NCBI RefSeq assembly: GCF_010233585.1 | Contig: NZ_CP045997.1 | Coordinates: 248,001-312,000 of the forward strand | DNA from: Spirosoma endbachense | GTDB taxonomy: Bacteria; Bacteroidota; Bacteroidia; Cytophagales; Spirosomataceae | Direction of reading: 5' to 3' | Length of the DNA: 64,000 nt | Shown here: positions 19,520-28,363 of the stretch, in pieces | Layout: each line of letters begins with the position of its first letter | Position numbering within the stretch: the stretch's first letter is position 1 | Notes under the pieces: generated by a model | The model's database searches: none | Told to the model about the DNA's origin: nothing | The model's input: only the letters and a program-made list of their open reading frames with translations | Translations under genes and position numbers: made by a program

Positions 19520-19535
19520 TAGACAGACTTGTCTA
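19520..19535. promoter_or_regulatory. TetR operator, site 1
   Basis: A palindrome TAGACA-GACT-TGTCTA. It overlaps the -33 TTG (19529-19531) of the tetR promoter, so binding would block RNA polymerase (autorepression). A matching site lies ahead of the exporter gene. TAGAC half-sites resemble operators of known TetR regulators such as NemR. Confidence 0.7.
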
Positions 19536-19558
19536 CTCAAAAAATTGAACTATATTTG
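19529..19558 (+). promoter_or_regulatory. Bacteroidota-type promoter of tetR
   Basis: The -33 TTG (19529-19531) and a -7 box TATATTTG (19551-19558, fits TAnnTTTG) are 19 bases apart, the expected spacing. The -7 box ends only four bases before the ATG at 19563, so the transcript may be leaderless. Confidence 0.65.
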
Positions 19559-19562
19559 TACC

Positions 19563-20120
19563 ATGAAGGAGTCAGTGGTAAAAGACCGGATAATTGACGT
19601 AGCCTCAAGGCTTTTTTACGAGCAGGGGTATAACCTGACGGGTATCAATCAAATTATTGATGAAGCGGAAATTGCCAGAGCATCGCTTTACAATCATTTC
19701 GATTCCAAAACGGAATTGCTGCTGGCTTATCTTGAGAAAGCCGAACGAATCTGGTTTTCTCAGCTTGACGCGTTTCTGGAACCTATTGCTGATCCCAAAG
19801 AGAAATTACTGGGCTTATTTGATCATCGCATAGGTCGACAGCAAAAGTCGGGCTTTGGCGGGTGCCAGTTTATCAAGATCAGTGCCGAGGTGAGTCGGTC
19901 AGAAACCAGTGTGCTTGAGGTCGTGAAAGATCAGAAGGAGCGGTTGAAGAGTTTAATTAGCCACCTTGTGAAGCAGGTAAATCATGCCCAACTGCTTACT
20001 GATGAGCAGCTTACAGACATGATATTTTTGTTGCTGGAGGGTGGGGCAACAAATGGAGCCATTACGAAAAACTCGTCGGGTCTGGTTAGTGGGAGAGTCA
20101 TCGTGGAAAAATTCCTTTAG
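19563..20120 (+). CDS. TetR/AcrR-family repressor
   Basis: A 185-residue TetR-family regulator. The N-terminal helix-turn-helix is clear (RIIDVASRLFYEQGYNLTGINQIIDEAEIARASLYNHFDSKTELL), followed by the helical ligand and dimer domain. I use the ATG at 19563, the position that fits the family start (MKESVVKDRI); an upstream in-frame ATG at 19503 would place the operator inside the gene. The next gene is a DHA2 exporter on the same strand, preceded by a second copy of the operator. Together they suggest a drug- or metabolite-induced efflux pair under autorepression. Confidence 0.93.
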   Translation: MKESVVKDRIIDVASRLFYEQGYNLTGINQIIDEAEIARASLYNHFDSKTELLLAYLEKAERIWFSQLDAFLEPIADPKEKLLGLFDHRIGRQQKSGFGGCQFIKISAEVSRSETSVLEVVKDQKERLKSLISHLVKQVNHAQLLTDEQLTDMIFLLLEGGATNGAITKNSSGLVSGRVIVEKFL

Positions 20121-20167
20121 TTGGGTTAATCGAACGCTGTAGAAGTGTTCTATTTTTTTGTTAAATA

Positions 20168-20183
20168 TAGACAGAACAGTCTA
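20168..20183. promoter_or_regulatory. TetR operator, site 2, ahead of the exporter
   Basis: Palindrome TAGAC-AGAACA-GTCTA, identical to site 1 at 13 of 16 positions (TAGACAGA shared, then GTCTA). It lies six bases ahead of the exporter start codon, where bound repressor would block transcription or its early elongation. Confidence 0.7.
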
Positions 20184-20189
20184 TTCAAT

Positions 20190-21617
20190 ATGGAAAAACA
20201 TAAGTCTAAATGGATCGCGCTCGCGGTGGTTTTATTAGCGCCATTGCTTTCTGTCATCGATGTGTTTATTGTGAATGTGGCCATTCCAGCCGTTAAAGCT
20301 GGCGTTCAGGCAACGGATGCACAGGTACAACTGGTCATTGCGGGCTATCTGCTTGGCTATGCTTCATTTCTGATTACGGGTGGAAGAGCGGGCGACCTGT
20401 TTGGCCGTAAAAAAGTATTTATGTGGGGAATGGCCCTATTTACACTTACATCCTGTCTGTGCGGACTAGCCCAGTCGCCCCTTCAGCTCAACCTGGCCCG
20501 GTTTGCCCAGGGGATTAGTGCCGCCTTTATGGTTCCACAAACCATCTCTTATATTCAGGTACTTTTTGCCCAGCCTACGGAGCGAACCAAAGCCGTTGGT
20601 CTTTTCGGTCTGACACTCGGTATCGCTTCGATTACGGGCCAGTTTTTAGGCGGATACTTCTCCGAAAGTCACTTTGCCATTGCTGGCTGGCGATTGATCT
20701 TTTTTATCAACTTACCCATTGGCCTGCTGGCGCTGCTCGCGGCTACGATCTACCTGCCCGAAACCGCGAGTAATCGTAGCCAATCGTTTGATTATGCTGG
20801 CACCGGGATATTGACCATTGCGCTGGTTTGTTTGATTTACCCACTTATTCAGGGTCGCGAAATGGGCTGGCCCTGGTGGACAATCTGCCTGCTGGTTGCT
20901 TCCGGGGGTATTTTTTACTATTTCATTCACCATCAGCGAAGCAAACTAAAAAAAGATCAGGCACCACTCATCAACATGAATCTCTTTCAATTTCGGGATT
21001 TTAACATAGCGCTGCTAACTACCTTGTTCTTTTTCATGGTGCATACCTCTCATTTATTGATTAGTACGTTGTATTTTCAGAACGGAATGGGTATTCCACC
21101 CTATCAGGCTGGGCTTAACTTCGTATTATGGGGTCTGGGGTTCATGATTTCCTCGCTGCTATCGATCAGACTGGTCGTGCGGTACGGGAAGGTCGTTTTA
21201 CAAATGGGCGTGTTCCTGATGCTGATCATGCTGTTTCTGCAATTAAACCTGTTCACCCTGAGCTTACCTCGCGGGACCCTTCTGCTGCTGCTGATTCCCT
21301 ATGGATTTGGGAGCGGGTTTGTATTGCCATCCCTGTTAAATATGGCACTTAAAAGTATCCCGATCCAGTTTGCCGGTGCCGCATCCGGAGTCTATTCTAC
21401 CGTTCAGCAAACGGCTTCGGCGCTTGGAGTAAGTTTGATTGGGGGGCTGTTTTTTACAACATTACAGACAAATCAGGGCGATGGTCATGGTTATCTATCT
21501 GCTTTTCAGACGGGGATTGTTGCTGATATTGTCTGCCTGCTTCTGGTCAGTTACCTGCTTTACAGGTTACCAGATGCAACAAGCCAGTCCAAAACCGTAA
21601 TCCTCCCTGCCGAGTAA
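20190..21617 (+). CDS. DHA2-family (EmrB/QacA) MFS drug exporter
   Basis: A 475-residue 14-helix major facilitator. Signatures are LLSVIDVFIVNVAIPAV in helix 1, motif A GRAGDLFGRKKVF, and RLIFFINLPIGLLALL around helix 6. The start at 20190 (MEKHKSKW) gives a short cytoplasmic lead into helix 1; an in-frame ATG 45 bases upstream would overlap the operator. It follows tetR by 69 bp, with an operator between them, so it is almost certainly the regulated target. The substrate is unknown. Confidence 0.94.
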   Translation: MEKHKSKWIALAVVLLAPLLSVIDVFIVNVAIPAVKAGVQATDAQVQLVIAGYLLGYASFLITGGRAGDLFGRKKVFMWGMALFTLTSCLCGLAQSPLQLNLARFAQGISAAFMVPQTISYIQVLFAQPTERTKAVGLFGLTLGIASITGQFLGGYFSESHFAIAGWRLIFFINLPIGLLALLAATIYLPETASNRSQSFDYAGTGILTIALVCLIYPLIQGREMGWPWWTICLLVASGGIFYYFIHHQRSKLKKDQAPLINMNLFQFRDFNIALLTTLFFFMVHTSHLLISTLYFQNGMGIPPYQAGLNFVLWGLGFMISSLLSIRLVVRYGKVVLQMGVFLMLIMLFLQLNLFTLSLPRGTLLLLLIPYGFGSGFVLPSLLNMALKSIPIQFAGAASGVYSTVQQTASALGVSLIGGLFFTTLQTNQGDGHGYLSAFQTGIVADIVCLLLVSYLLYRLPDATSQSKTVILPAE

Positions 21618-21658
21618 ATGCAGGTTGAGGATTACCTGAGAGGGAAATTGTCAATGCA

Positions 21659-23005
21659 TTATTTTTTAACTTTTTGCTCCATATAATCCACGGTGAGGTG
21701 GCAAAGGGCTTTTACGCCCAGATCGAAGCTGGTTTCGTCAATCTGGAAATCGGGTGAATGATGGGCTACCTGATTTGATTTGACGCCTTTGGGCCGGGCA
21801 CCGGTACTAAAAAAGAAACCCGGAACCTTCTGCGCAAAATAAGCAAAGTCCTCGGAACCCATGCCCGACGGAACCAGTACCACGTTGGATGTACCAGCCA
21901 ATGCCTGTAACGTAGGAACCACCGCTAACGTCAGTTCTTTATTGTTAACCAGCATGGCATCCTCCATGCTAATACTGACTTCGGCAGTAGCGCCCGCACT
22001 TTCGGCAATATTTGTTACAACTTCCCTGATCCGTCGATACATGGTATTCCGCATGGTGGTGTCTAGGGTCCGAAGGGTGCCAATCATAGTTGCTTCTTCG
22101 GGAATAATATTTTCCCGGTTACCAGCATGAAAGGCACCGATTGTCAATACGGCTGCATGTTCGGTGAGCATTAAATTTCGGCTCACGATCGTTTGCAAAC
22201 CCATCACAATCTGGGCACCCGTAACGATCGGATCGACGCCAGTCCAGGGAGCTGCGCCGTGGCTTTGTTTGCCACGTACCGTTATTCGGAAGATGTCATT
22301 TTCGGCGCTGACGCTGCCAGGGCGGTAGGTGAATGAACCGAGCTCAGTTCCGGATGAAATGTGCTGTCCGAAAATAACGTCTACTTTCGGATTCTCAAGC
22401 ACTCCTTCTTTCACCATTAACTTGGCTCCTCCTTCTTCGCCGGATGGAGGACCTTCCTCGCAGGGCTGAAAAATAAACTTGACCGTGCCGCGTAACTCAG
22501 TCCGAACGGATGCCAGTACTTCGGCCGCTCCCATCAGCATAGCTACGTGGGAGTCGTGGCCGCAGGCATGCATGACACCCGTAGTTTTTCCATTATAATC
22601 TGTGGTAACAGTCGATTTAAAGGTTAAATCATTTCGTTCTGTGATCGGAAGAGCATCCATATCAGCCCGTAAGGCAACAACGGGTCCCGGCGCTTTCCCT
22701 CTGAGCAAGCCAACGACACCCGTTTTTCCGACACCCGTTTGCACCTCAATACCCAGTGACTTCAAATGAGCGGCTACTTTTGCTGCCGTTCGCACTTCAC
22801 GGTTACCTAACTCGGGATGCTGATGAATGTCTCGTCGCCAGTCAATCACCTTTGCAGTCAGCGCTTCGGCCGCTTTATCCATTCGGGCCAGTAAAGCGGC
22901 TGTGTGCGGATTTCGAGGGGGCTGAACTACTTGTGCCGAACTGATAAAGGGTAGCATAAGGGCTGCTAACAGGCATCCTACCAAAGATCGATAGAAATGA
23001 TTCAT
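21659..23005 (-). CDS. secreted M20D amidohydrolase/carboxypeptidase
   Basis: A 448-residue metal-dependent amidohydrolase (M20D, hippurate/IAA-amino acid hydrolase type) that cleaves N-acyl amino acids. Metal-site residues are visible in HACGHDSH (Cys148, His150) and PCEEG (Glu183/184 region); the entry IDWRRDIHQHPELGNRE is diagnostic. Unlike most cytoplasmic relatives it has a signal peptide (cleavage near ISSAQ), so it acts in the periplasm or outside. The start is 14 bp past the stop of the upstream trans-sulfuration gene, so the two probably form an operon. Confidence 0.93.
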   Translation of the reverse strand: MNHFYRSLVGCLLAALMLPFISSAQVVQPPRNPHTAALLARMDKAAEALTAKVIDWRRDIHQHPELGNREVRTAAKVAAHLKSLGIEVQTGVGKTGVVGLLRGKAPGPVVALRADMDALPITERNDLTFKSTVTTDYNGKTTGVMHACGHDSHVAMLMGAAEVLASVRTELRGTVKFIFQPCEEGPPSGEEGGAKLMVKEGVLENPKVDVIFGQHISSGTELGSFTYRPGSVSAENDIFRITVRGKQSHGAAPWTGVDPIVTGAQIVMGLQTIVSRNLMLTEHAAVLTIGAFHAGNRENIIPEEATMIGTLRTLDTTMRNTMYRRIREVVTNIAESAGATAEVSISMEDAMLVNNKELTLAVVPTLQALAGTSNVVLVPSGMGSEDFAYFAQKVPGFFFSTGARPKGVKSNQVAHHSPDFQIDETSFDLGVKALCHLTVDYMEQKVKK

Positions 23006-23019
23006 GGGTGCGGAGTTGG

Positions 23020-24201
23020 TTATAGTGCGGCCAGGGCATTGTCTAAATCACCGATCAGATCATCGACGTTTTCGATACCGACCGAATACCGGATCAGACT
23101 TTCAGGAATGCCCAGCAACCGGCGCTGCTCTTCCGTGAGTTCAACATGGCTGGTCGTTCTCGGCGGACCCGCTAAGGTACTGACTGAACCAAGACTGGCT
23201 GCGAGATGCACAAACTGGAGTTGGGGTAAAAACTTTTTGACGTTCTCATACCCACCAACTAACGAGAAACTTAGAATGCCACCAAACCCCGACATCTGCG
23301 CTTTGGCAATGTCGTGGCCGGGATGGGATTCAAGGCCGGGGTAAAACACATCACTGACTTTCGGGTGCGCCTTCAGATAGCGAGCAATAGTCAGTGCTGA
23401 TGCGTTCTGGCGCTCAATTCGTAACTCCAGGGTTTTCATGCCACGGGCAATCATATAGGCCGGATCGGCTTGCAGGCTGGCCCCGTTAATTTCCCGGAAC
23501 TGGAACACCTGCTCGACCAGCACTTTGGTGCCGCACAAGACACCACCCATAGCGTCGGAGTGGCCGCCGAGGAATTTTGTGGCACTGTGAATAACGAGGT
23601 CAGCACCCAGTGCCAAAGGATTTTGGTTGATTGGAGTCGCAAATGTGTTATCGACAACGGTAATGGCTCCTACTTTTTTGGCTGCGGCCGACAGCCGTTT
23701 TATATCGACAACCTTGAGAGTAGGATTTGTCGGTGTTTCCAGATACAGCACATCACAACCTTTGGCAATTTCGGCTTCCAGGTCGTCGAAGTCTGTTGTC
23801 CCGCAAAGCGTAACGTTTATTTGATAACGGGGAAGAAAGTCGAGGAAGAGTCGGCTGGCTCCACCGTAGGTATCTTTGATGGAAACCACTCGTTTGCCGG
23901 GAGCCAGCAAGGCAAATAATGTATTGCTAATAGCCCCCATACCAGTCGCAAAGGACGTAGCCGCTTCGGCTTTTTCCAGAATTCGGATTTTTTCTTCGAG
24001 TACATGAACGGTGGGGTTCGTATTTCGGCTATAGATATAGCCATCCGCTTTTCCGGTTGCTACCTTATGCCACTCGTCCAGGTCATCATACGCAAAAGCA
24101 ACACTGTTGACAATTGGCGTTGTAACGGCTCCATTGGTAAACGGATCGGTCTCACCGGCCCAGACTGATGCTGTGCTTTTTTTGTACTTCGAAAAATCCA
24201 T
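23020..24201 (-). CDS. trans-sulfuration PLP enzyme (cystathionine gamma-synthase/lyase family)
   Basis: A 393-residue PLP enzyme of the Cys/Met metabolism family, which handles gamma- or beta-elimination and replacement on homoserine esters, cystathionine or methionine. The PLP lysine is Lys209 in HSATKFLGGHSDAMGG; Asp184 in VVDNTFATP pairs with the cofactor nitrogen. The C-terminus (VSTLAGPPRTTSHVELT, IRYSVGIENVDDLIGDL) is full length. Reaction type (MetB, MetC or methionine gamma-lyase) cannot be settled by eye. A second family member runs off the right edge of this window. Confidence 0.92.
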   Translation of the reverse strand: MDFSKYKKSTASVWAGETDPFTNGAVTTPIVNSVAFAYDDLDEWHKVATGKADGYIYSRNTNPTVHVLEEKIRILEKAEAATSFATGMGAISNTLFALLAPGKRVVSIKDTYGGASRLFLDFLPRYQINVTLCGTTDFDDLEAEIAKGCDVLYLETPTNPTLKVVDIKRLSAAAKKVGAITVVDNTFATPINQNPLALGADLVIHSATKFLGGHSDAMGGVLCGTKVLVEQVFQFREINGASLQADPAYMIARGMKTLELRIERQNASALTIARYLKAHPKVSDVFYPGLESHPGHDIAKAQMSGFGGILSFSLVGGYENVKKFLPQLQFVHLAASLGSVSTLAGPPRTTSHVELTEEQRRLLGIPESLIRYSVGIENVDDLIGDLDNALAAL

Positions 24202-24339
24202 TCTGAACGCTAGTTTTCAGGTTGTTATTAAGGAAAATACCGAAATGTCTTCGGGGCAGTATTTCTCAATTTCCCTTAATAATACATAAAAAAGCCCGCC
24301 GGACATAGCCTGCCAACGGTTCCATAAGGGATTACCTGA

Positions 24340-25452
24340 TCATTTTAGGTGCTCTGCCAGACAGCGGTCTACATGCTGTAAGCCACTTCGCAGTTCATCG
24401 GCAGTGGGATAGCCAAAACCGATGCGCATGTAGATCTTATCCTGTTCGAACCAATGCCCCGGCCCTATAAGCGTCTGATAATGAGTATATAGAGACTGGT
24501 AAAAGTCGTTGGTATTGATTGTGTAGCCTGCTTTTAACCGCGGAAAGCAAACGACTCCGGCTGTTGGCTCTACCCAGTCAAGATAAGGAGTTTCGGAGAA
24601 GAATTGGCGCGTAATGTCGAAATTTGTACGGATGACCTGATGCGTTTCCCTGAGCCGATTTGCCTGATTTTGTAAAATGTTCAGCGCAATTTGTTCATCC
24701 ACAACCGAATTAGTGATCATGATCTGCTCTTTTGCGGCCAGAAACTGGTGCATTAACGCAGCATCGCGGCAAATGATCCAGCCAATGCGGATGCCCGGCA
24801 CACCAAACGCCTTCGAGAGTGAACTGACCGAAATGACGTTTCTGCTTTTTTCAGCCAGATAGGGGAGAAGCGGGGTCTGAAAATTCAGATAGCGGTAGGT
24901 TTCGTCAACAAGAAGATAACAGTTATGCGCTTCGGCCAGGGTAATCAGTTCATTCAGAGTGTTTTCTGGAACGACGGTGCCCGTTGGGTTATGCGGATTG
25001 GTAATGCTGATGAGTCGGGTATTTGGTCGAATGGCCCGACTAATATGATTCACATTCAGGGCAAAGCGCTCGTCAAATGTCAGATCGACAATACTCATCG
25101 CGCAGTTGATGGCCCTGGGTGTTTCGAGGTTGGTGCCATAATTGGGCCGTACGACAACTAAATGGTCTTTTTCACTAAGTAACGTCGTGGCAATAATGAA
25201 CAAGGCCGTGGCGGCACCACTGCAAACCAGCACATCGTCTGATTGAAGAAGTGGGCTCTCGCTGGCAATACAATCGAGTAATTCAGGATGCCCCCGATGA
25301 TGACCATAACACAACAGCAGACCATCGAGCGGGAGGTTAAGCCCGCCCAGATGAATATCCCGAACGGAGCTTTCGGCCAGATTGTAGCGGATGGTTGAAT
25401 AGCCTATTTCTTCCGGGGATTCGATTTCAATGGGCATCCGTGTGTACTTCAT
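24340..25452 (-). CDS. fold-type I PLP aminotransferase (class I/II)
   Basis: A 370-residue aminotransferase. The PLP lysine is Lys214 in SSLSKAFGVPGIRIGW. Cofactor-binding residues are Asn155 in NPHNPTG, Asp183 and Tyr186 in LVDETYRYL. The N-terminus is slightly short for the class and begins with an atypical segment (IEIESPEEIGYSTIRYNLAESS), resembling the group used in secondary or peptide metabolism rather than AspC. It is a cytoplasmic, single-gene unit. Substrate not inferable; a C-S lyase activity is also possible in this fold. Confidence 0.88.
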   Translation of the reverse strand: MKYTRMPIEIESPEEIGYSTIRYNLAESSVRDIHLGGLNLPLDGLLLCYGHHRGHPELLDCIASESPLLQSDDVLVCSGAATALFIIATTLLSEKDHLVVVRPNYGTNLETPRAINCAMSIVDLTFDERFALNVNHISRAIRPNTRLISITNPHNPTGTVVPENTLNELITLAEAHNCYLLVDETYRYLNFQTPLLPYLAEKSRNVISVSSLSKAFGVPGIRIGWIICRDAALMHQFLAAKEQIMITNSVVDEQIALNILQNQANRLRETHQVIRTNFDITRQFFSETPYLDWVEPTAGVVCFPRLKAGYTINTNDFYQSLYTHYQTLIGPGHWFEQDKIYMRIGFGYPTADELRSGLQHVDRCLAEHLK

Positions 25453-25598
25453 TCGGGTGGCGGTGTTAGTGAAATTGGGAAATAAATCATTGAAACCGAG
25501 ATGGTGATCTTATATCAGATTCGGAGAAGCTCTTCAGGCGGAAGGTTCATGGGCACCGCCTAAGTTTTAGTCCAGAAAAATATCATACAATTGCTCAA

Positions 25599-26090
25599 TC
25601 ACTTAACAGGTAGCTCGCGCATAGTTATCAGGTGTTTAGCCAGCAGCGGATTATCGGCCATTAACGATTTGATGTGATTGAGTGTTTTTTCGGGAAGTTG
25701 TTGGGGTGTCCGGCTAATAATATCGACCCCTTCCGGTGTAAAAAGAGTTCTTGAAAACCAGATAACTGCCCATTGCCCATTGGGATCCTGCAGAACAACC
25801 TGCCACTGGCTGCGTACTAAACGTAAAACCCCTTTGCCGCGCCAGATATAGATCGACGAATCGTTTTTAGTCTGATAATCGAAGCCTGTAAGCGTTTTGG
25901 TTTCTCCCCTTTTCTGGTACTTGACCTCATCCAGCAAAACAGTCGTTTCTGCTTTTCTGTAGCTGACTGAATACGTGAATGTAGGGTTGGTTTTGTCGCC
26001 TTTCAGCCACATTGGAAAGTTTGTACTGCAAATAAACCAGCTTCCAAGTAGTGTCTGGACGATTGGGGTTAAATAAGAAGGAGAAAGCAT
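25599..26090 (-). CDS. lipocalin-like hypothetical protein
   Basis: A 163-residue protein rich in strands, with LLGSWFICSTNFPMWLKGDKTNPTFTYS near the start. G-x-W followed by alternating strands (TVLLDEVKYQKRGETKTLTGFDYQ, YIWRGKGVLRLVRSQWQVV) resembles a lipocalin-type barrel that binds small hydrophobic ligands. No signal peptide or catalytic residues are evident. It is divergent from the AraC gene. The family assignment is tentative. Confidence 0.65.
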   Translation of the reverse strand: MLSPSYLTPIVQTLLGSWFICSTNFPMWLKGDKTNPTFTYSVSYRKAETTVLLDEVKYQKRGETKTLTGFDYQTKNDSSIYIWRGKGVLRLVRSQWQVVLQDPNGQWAVIWFSRTLFTPEGVDIISRTPQQLPEKTLNHIKSLMADNPLLAKHLITMRELPVK

Positions 26091-26214
26091 TGGCGATAAT
26101 TTAGTAGAGAATGGTCTGTTTTAAGAAACTGTTCAGAGACAAGGTAGGTTTTCGGGTAAAGTGAAAAGCACAGTGTCCTCACACGGTTTTTGCTAACCTT
26201 TATTAAATTTACGA

Positions 26215-27111
26215 ATGATTGTTGCCCAGGAAAAAGATGTAGCGATCCCTACCTATTCGTTACAGCAAAGTAGCAGTTTTGGCAATACAGTTTTTGAGAT
26301 CGTAGAATCCAACTACGAAATTCGTCGGCACCGGTCAAATTTTCTGGTACCGCACCGTAAGGACTATTATTTTTTGTGTCTGGTCCGGAGAGGCACGAGC
26401 CGCCATTGGGTTGATTTTGTACCGTATACGCTCCAGTCCAATACATTCTATTTTTCGGGTCCACAACAGGTGCAGGTCAAGGAAAAGGTCGAACCAATGG
26501 ATGGAATTATGCTTTCGTTCACGGAGGAATACATCCAGATGGAAGAAAATCGGTCGCTTCGCCAGCTCCCGATTATTCAGAATCCCGACAATGCACACGA
26601 AATGAAACTTTCGCCGGAGAATCTGCAATTTCTGGACGATTTATTCGGTAAAATGCTGATCGAGTTCAATTCCGAGCGGAGTTGGCGAAATAACATGCTG
26701 CACTCGTATGTCAATGTGCTGTTGATTTACCTGAGTCGATTATATACGGAGAAATTTCAAGCCGATCACAGCTCACCTGATCGTAGTTTATTGACCCGAT
26801 TCTGGTCTACTATCGACAGTCATTACGATAAACTTCATCAGGTTGCCGACTATGCCAATCTGCTCAACTTAACACCCGGCCACTTCAACGATCGAATAAA
26901 ACAGCAAAGCGGAAAAACGGCTATTGAGCATATTCACGAACGACTCGTGCTGGAAGCCAAACGTCGATTGTTGCATACCGACCTGTCGGCCAAAGAAATT
27001 GCCTGGCAACTCGGTTTCGAAGATGGGGCTTACTTCCACCGCTTCTTCAAACGCCTGACGGGCGAGACGCCGACTACCTTCCGGACAACAATCCGTGAAA
27101 TGTACCATTGA
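26215..27111 (+). CDS. AraC-family transcription regulator
   Basis: A 298-residue AraC/XylS regulator. The N-terminal ~170 residues form a cupin-like sensing domain (VPHRKDYYFLCLVRRG). The C-terminal pair of helix-turn-helices is clear: LHQVADYANLLNLTPGHFNDRIKQQSGKTAIEHIHERLVLEAKRRLL and AKEIAWQLGFEDGAYFHRFFKRLTGETPTTFR. It stands 72 bp ahead of a SnoaL-SDR-YciI cassette on the same strand, its probable target, with a -7 box in between. Confidence 0.93.
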   Translation: MIVAQEKDVAIPTYSLQQSSSFGNTVFEIVESNYEIRRHRSNFLVPHRKDYYFLCLVRRGTSRHWVDFVPYTLQSNTFYFSGPQQVQVKEKVEPMDGIMLSFTEEYIQMEENRSLRQLPIIQNPDNAHEMKLSPENLQFLDDLFGKMLIEFNSERSWRNNMLHSYVNVLLIYLSRLYTEKFQADHSSPDRSLLTRFWSTIDSHYDKLHQVADYANLLNLTPGHFNDRIKQQSGKTAIEHIHERLVLEAKRRLLHTDLSAKEIAWQLGFEDGAYFHRFFKRLTGETPTTFRTTIREMYH

Positions 27112-27150
27112 AACCGTCATCCAGCCAATAAGCGCGCCTGATCGAGCCTG

Positions 27151-27158
27151 TAGTTTTG
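27151..27158 (+). promoter_or_regulatory. -7 box of the SnoaL-SDR-YciI operon
   Basis: TAGTTTTG fits TAnnTTTG and lies 25 bases before the first ATG, so transcription would start near 27164. I see no good -33 TTG at the usual distance, which would fit a promoter that needs the AraC activator. Confidence 0.45.
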
Positions 27159-27183
27159 TGACCTCAACAAAGCACGAAACAGT

Positions 27184-27603
27184 ATGAGCTCAGAATCAGA
27201 GCAAAACAAGGCCATTGTTACCCGTTTCAACAAGGAAGCCATTGAAGAAGGCCGACTTGCCGTCTTCGAAGAATTAATCGACGCAGCGTTTATCAATCAC
27301 ACCGCCCCTGCTGGTATGTCGTCGGGCAGAGACGGTGTCATTCGATTCATTATCGACATATTGCGCCCGGCGTTCCCGGATTTGCGCGTCGAAATTTACG
27401 ATCAGGTTGCCGAAGGGGATAAAGTCGTTACCCGAAAAGCGTTTCACGGCACGCATCTCGGCATGTTTATGGGCATTCCGGCCACGGGTAAATCCATTGT
27501 TTTCCCAGTGATTGACATTATCCGATTGCAACACGGGAAATACATTGAACACTGGAGTATCCGAGATACCCACGCTGTTCTTCAACAACTCACTCAGGCT
27601 TAA
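27184..27603 (+). CDS. SnoaL-like ester cyclase family protein
   Basis: A 139-residue NTF2-fold protein of the SnoaL/ester cyclase type. Seen are KAIVTRFNKEAIEEGRLAVFEELIDAAFINHTAP at the start, then DQVAEGDKVVTRKAFHGTHLGMFMGIPATGKSIVFPVIDIIRLQHGKYIEHWSIRD, the hallmark second half. These bind small organic molecules, some as polyketide cyclases, many without known activity. It is the first gene of a three-gene set (10 bp to the next). Confidence 0.9.
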   Translation: MSSESEQNKAIVTRFNKEAIEEGRLAVFEELIDAAFINHTAPAGMSSGRDGVIRFIIDILRPAFPDLRVEIYDQVAEGDKVVTRKAFHGTHLGMFMGIPATGKSIVFPVIDIIRLQHGKYIEHWSIRDTHAVLQQLTQA

Positions 27604-27613
27604 ACTAACTAGC

Positions 27614-28336
27614 ATGAAAACTGTATTGATTACCGGCGCCAATAAAGGCATCGGGCTGGAAGCTGCTGCCGAATTAGTCCGTTTAGGGTATTTTGTTTAT
27701 CTGGGCTGCCGTAATCTGACGTTGGGTCAGGAGGCCCTAAAAGAACTCCAGAAACGGGGTTTAACCAATCTGGCTCTGATTGAGCTTGACGTAACTAAAC
27801 CCGAATCCATTAAAAAAGCGGCTGAACAGGTTGCTGAAAAAAGCTCATCGCTGGATGGATTGATTAACAATGCCGGTATTCCGGGGGCGTTTCCGCAGGA
27901 TGCGTCGACAACACCAATTGAGGTCATCCGGACTGTTTTTGACACGAATGTCTTTGGCGTAATTCAGGTAACGCAGGCGTTTCTACCCTTGCTGCGTCTA
28001 TCGGATGCGCCCCGAATTGTTAATGTAAGCAGTGATTTGGGATCATTGGGCAACCATTCGAATCCCGATTATGAATTTTACGGCTTGAGTCCAGCGGCTT
28101 ATACGCCCTCAAAATCCGCTCTTAACGCTTATACAGTTATGCTGGCGAAGGAGTTGAAAGGCACATCGTTTAAGGTCAATAGTGTCAATCCTGGCTATAC
28201 AGCTACTGATTTTAATCACCATACTGGCTATAAACCGGTCGATCAGGCAGGCCGTTTTGTGGCCAGTTTTGCAAGACTGGATGCCGACGGACCCACCGGG
28301 CGATTTTTTAGCGAAGAGGGAGAAACCTCCTGGTAA
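27614..28336 (+). CDS. short-chain dehydrogenase/reductase
   Basis: A 240-residue classical SDR that would use NAD(P)H to reduce a carbonyl or oxidise an alcohol. The nucleotide motif TGANKGIG (7-14), NNAG (85-88), the catalytic Ser139/140 region NVSSDLG, and Tyr163-x-x-x-Lys167 (YTPSK) are all intact. The ATG at 27614 is ten bases after the upstream stop, giving the standard MKTVLITGANKGIG start. It is the middle gene of the AraC-linked cassette; the substrate is unknown. Confidence 0.93.
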   Translation: MKTVLITGANKGIGLEAAAELVRLGYFVYLGCRNLTLGQEALKELQKRGLTNLALIELDVTKPESIKKAAEQVAEKSSSLDGLINNAGIPGAFPQDASTTPIEVIRTVFDTNVFGVIQVTQAFLPLLRLSDAPRIVNVSSDLGSLGNHSNPDYEFYGLSPAAYTPSKSALNAYTVMLAKELKGTSFKVNSVNPGYTATDFNHHTGYKPVDQAGRFVASFARLDADGPTGRFFSEEGETSW

Positions 28337-28363
28337 ACTGATTTTATAAGCGACTTTAATCCA

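Noticed and set aside
20145..20189. An upstream start for the DHA2 exporter
   Set aside because: It would place the operator inside the coding sequence and add residues absent from the family.
24202..24339. A riboswitch ahead of the trans-sulfuration gene
   Set aside because: The region is short (138 bp), shows no recognisable SAM aptamer core and no clear stem next to the start.
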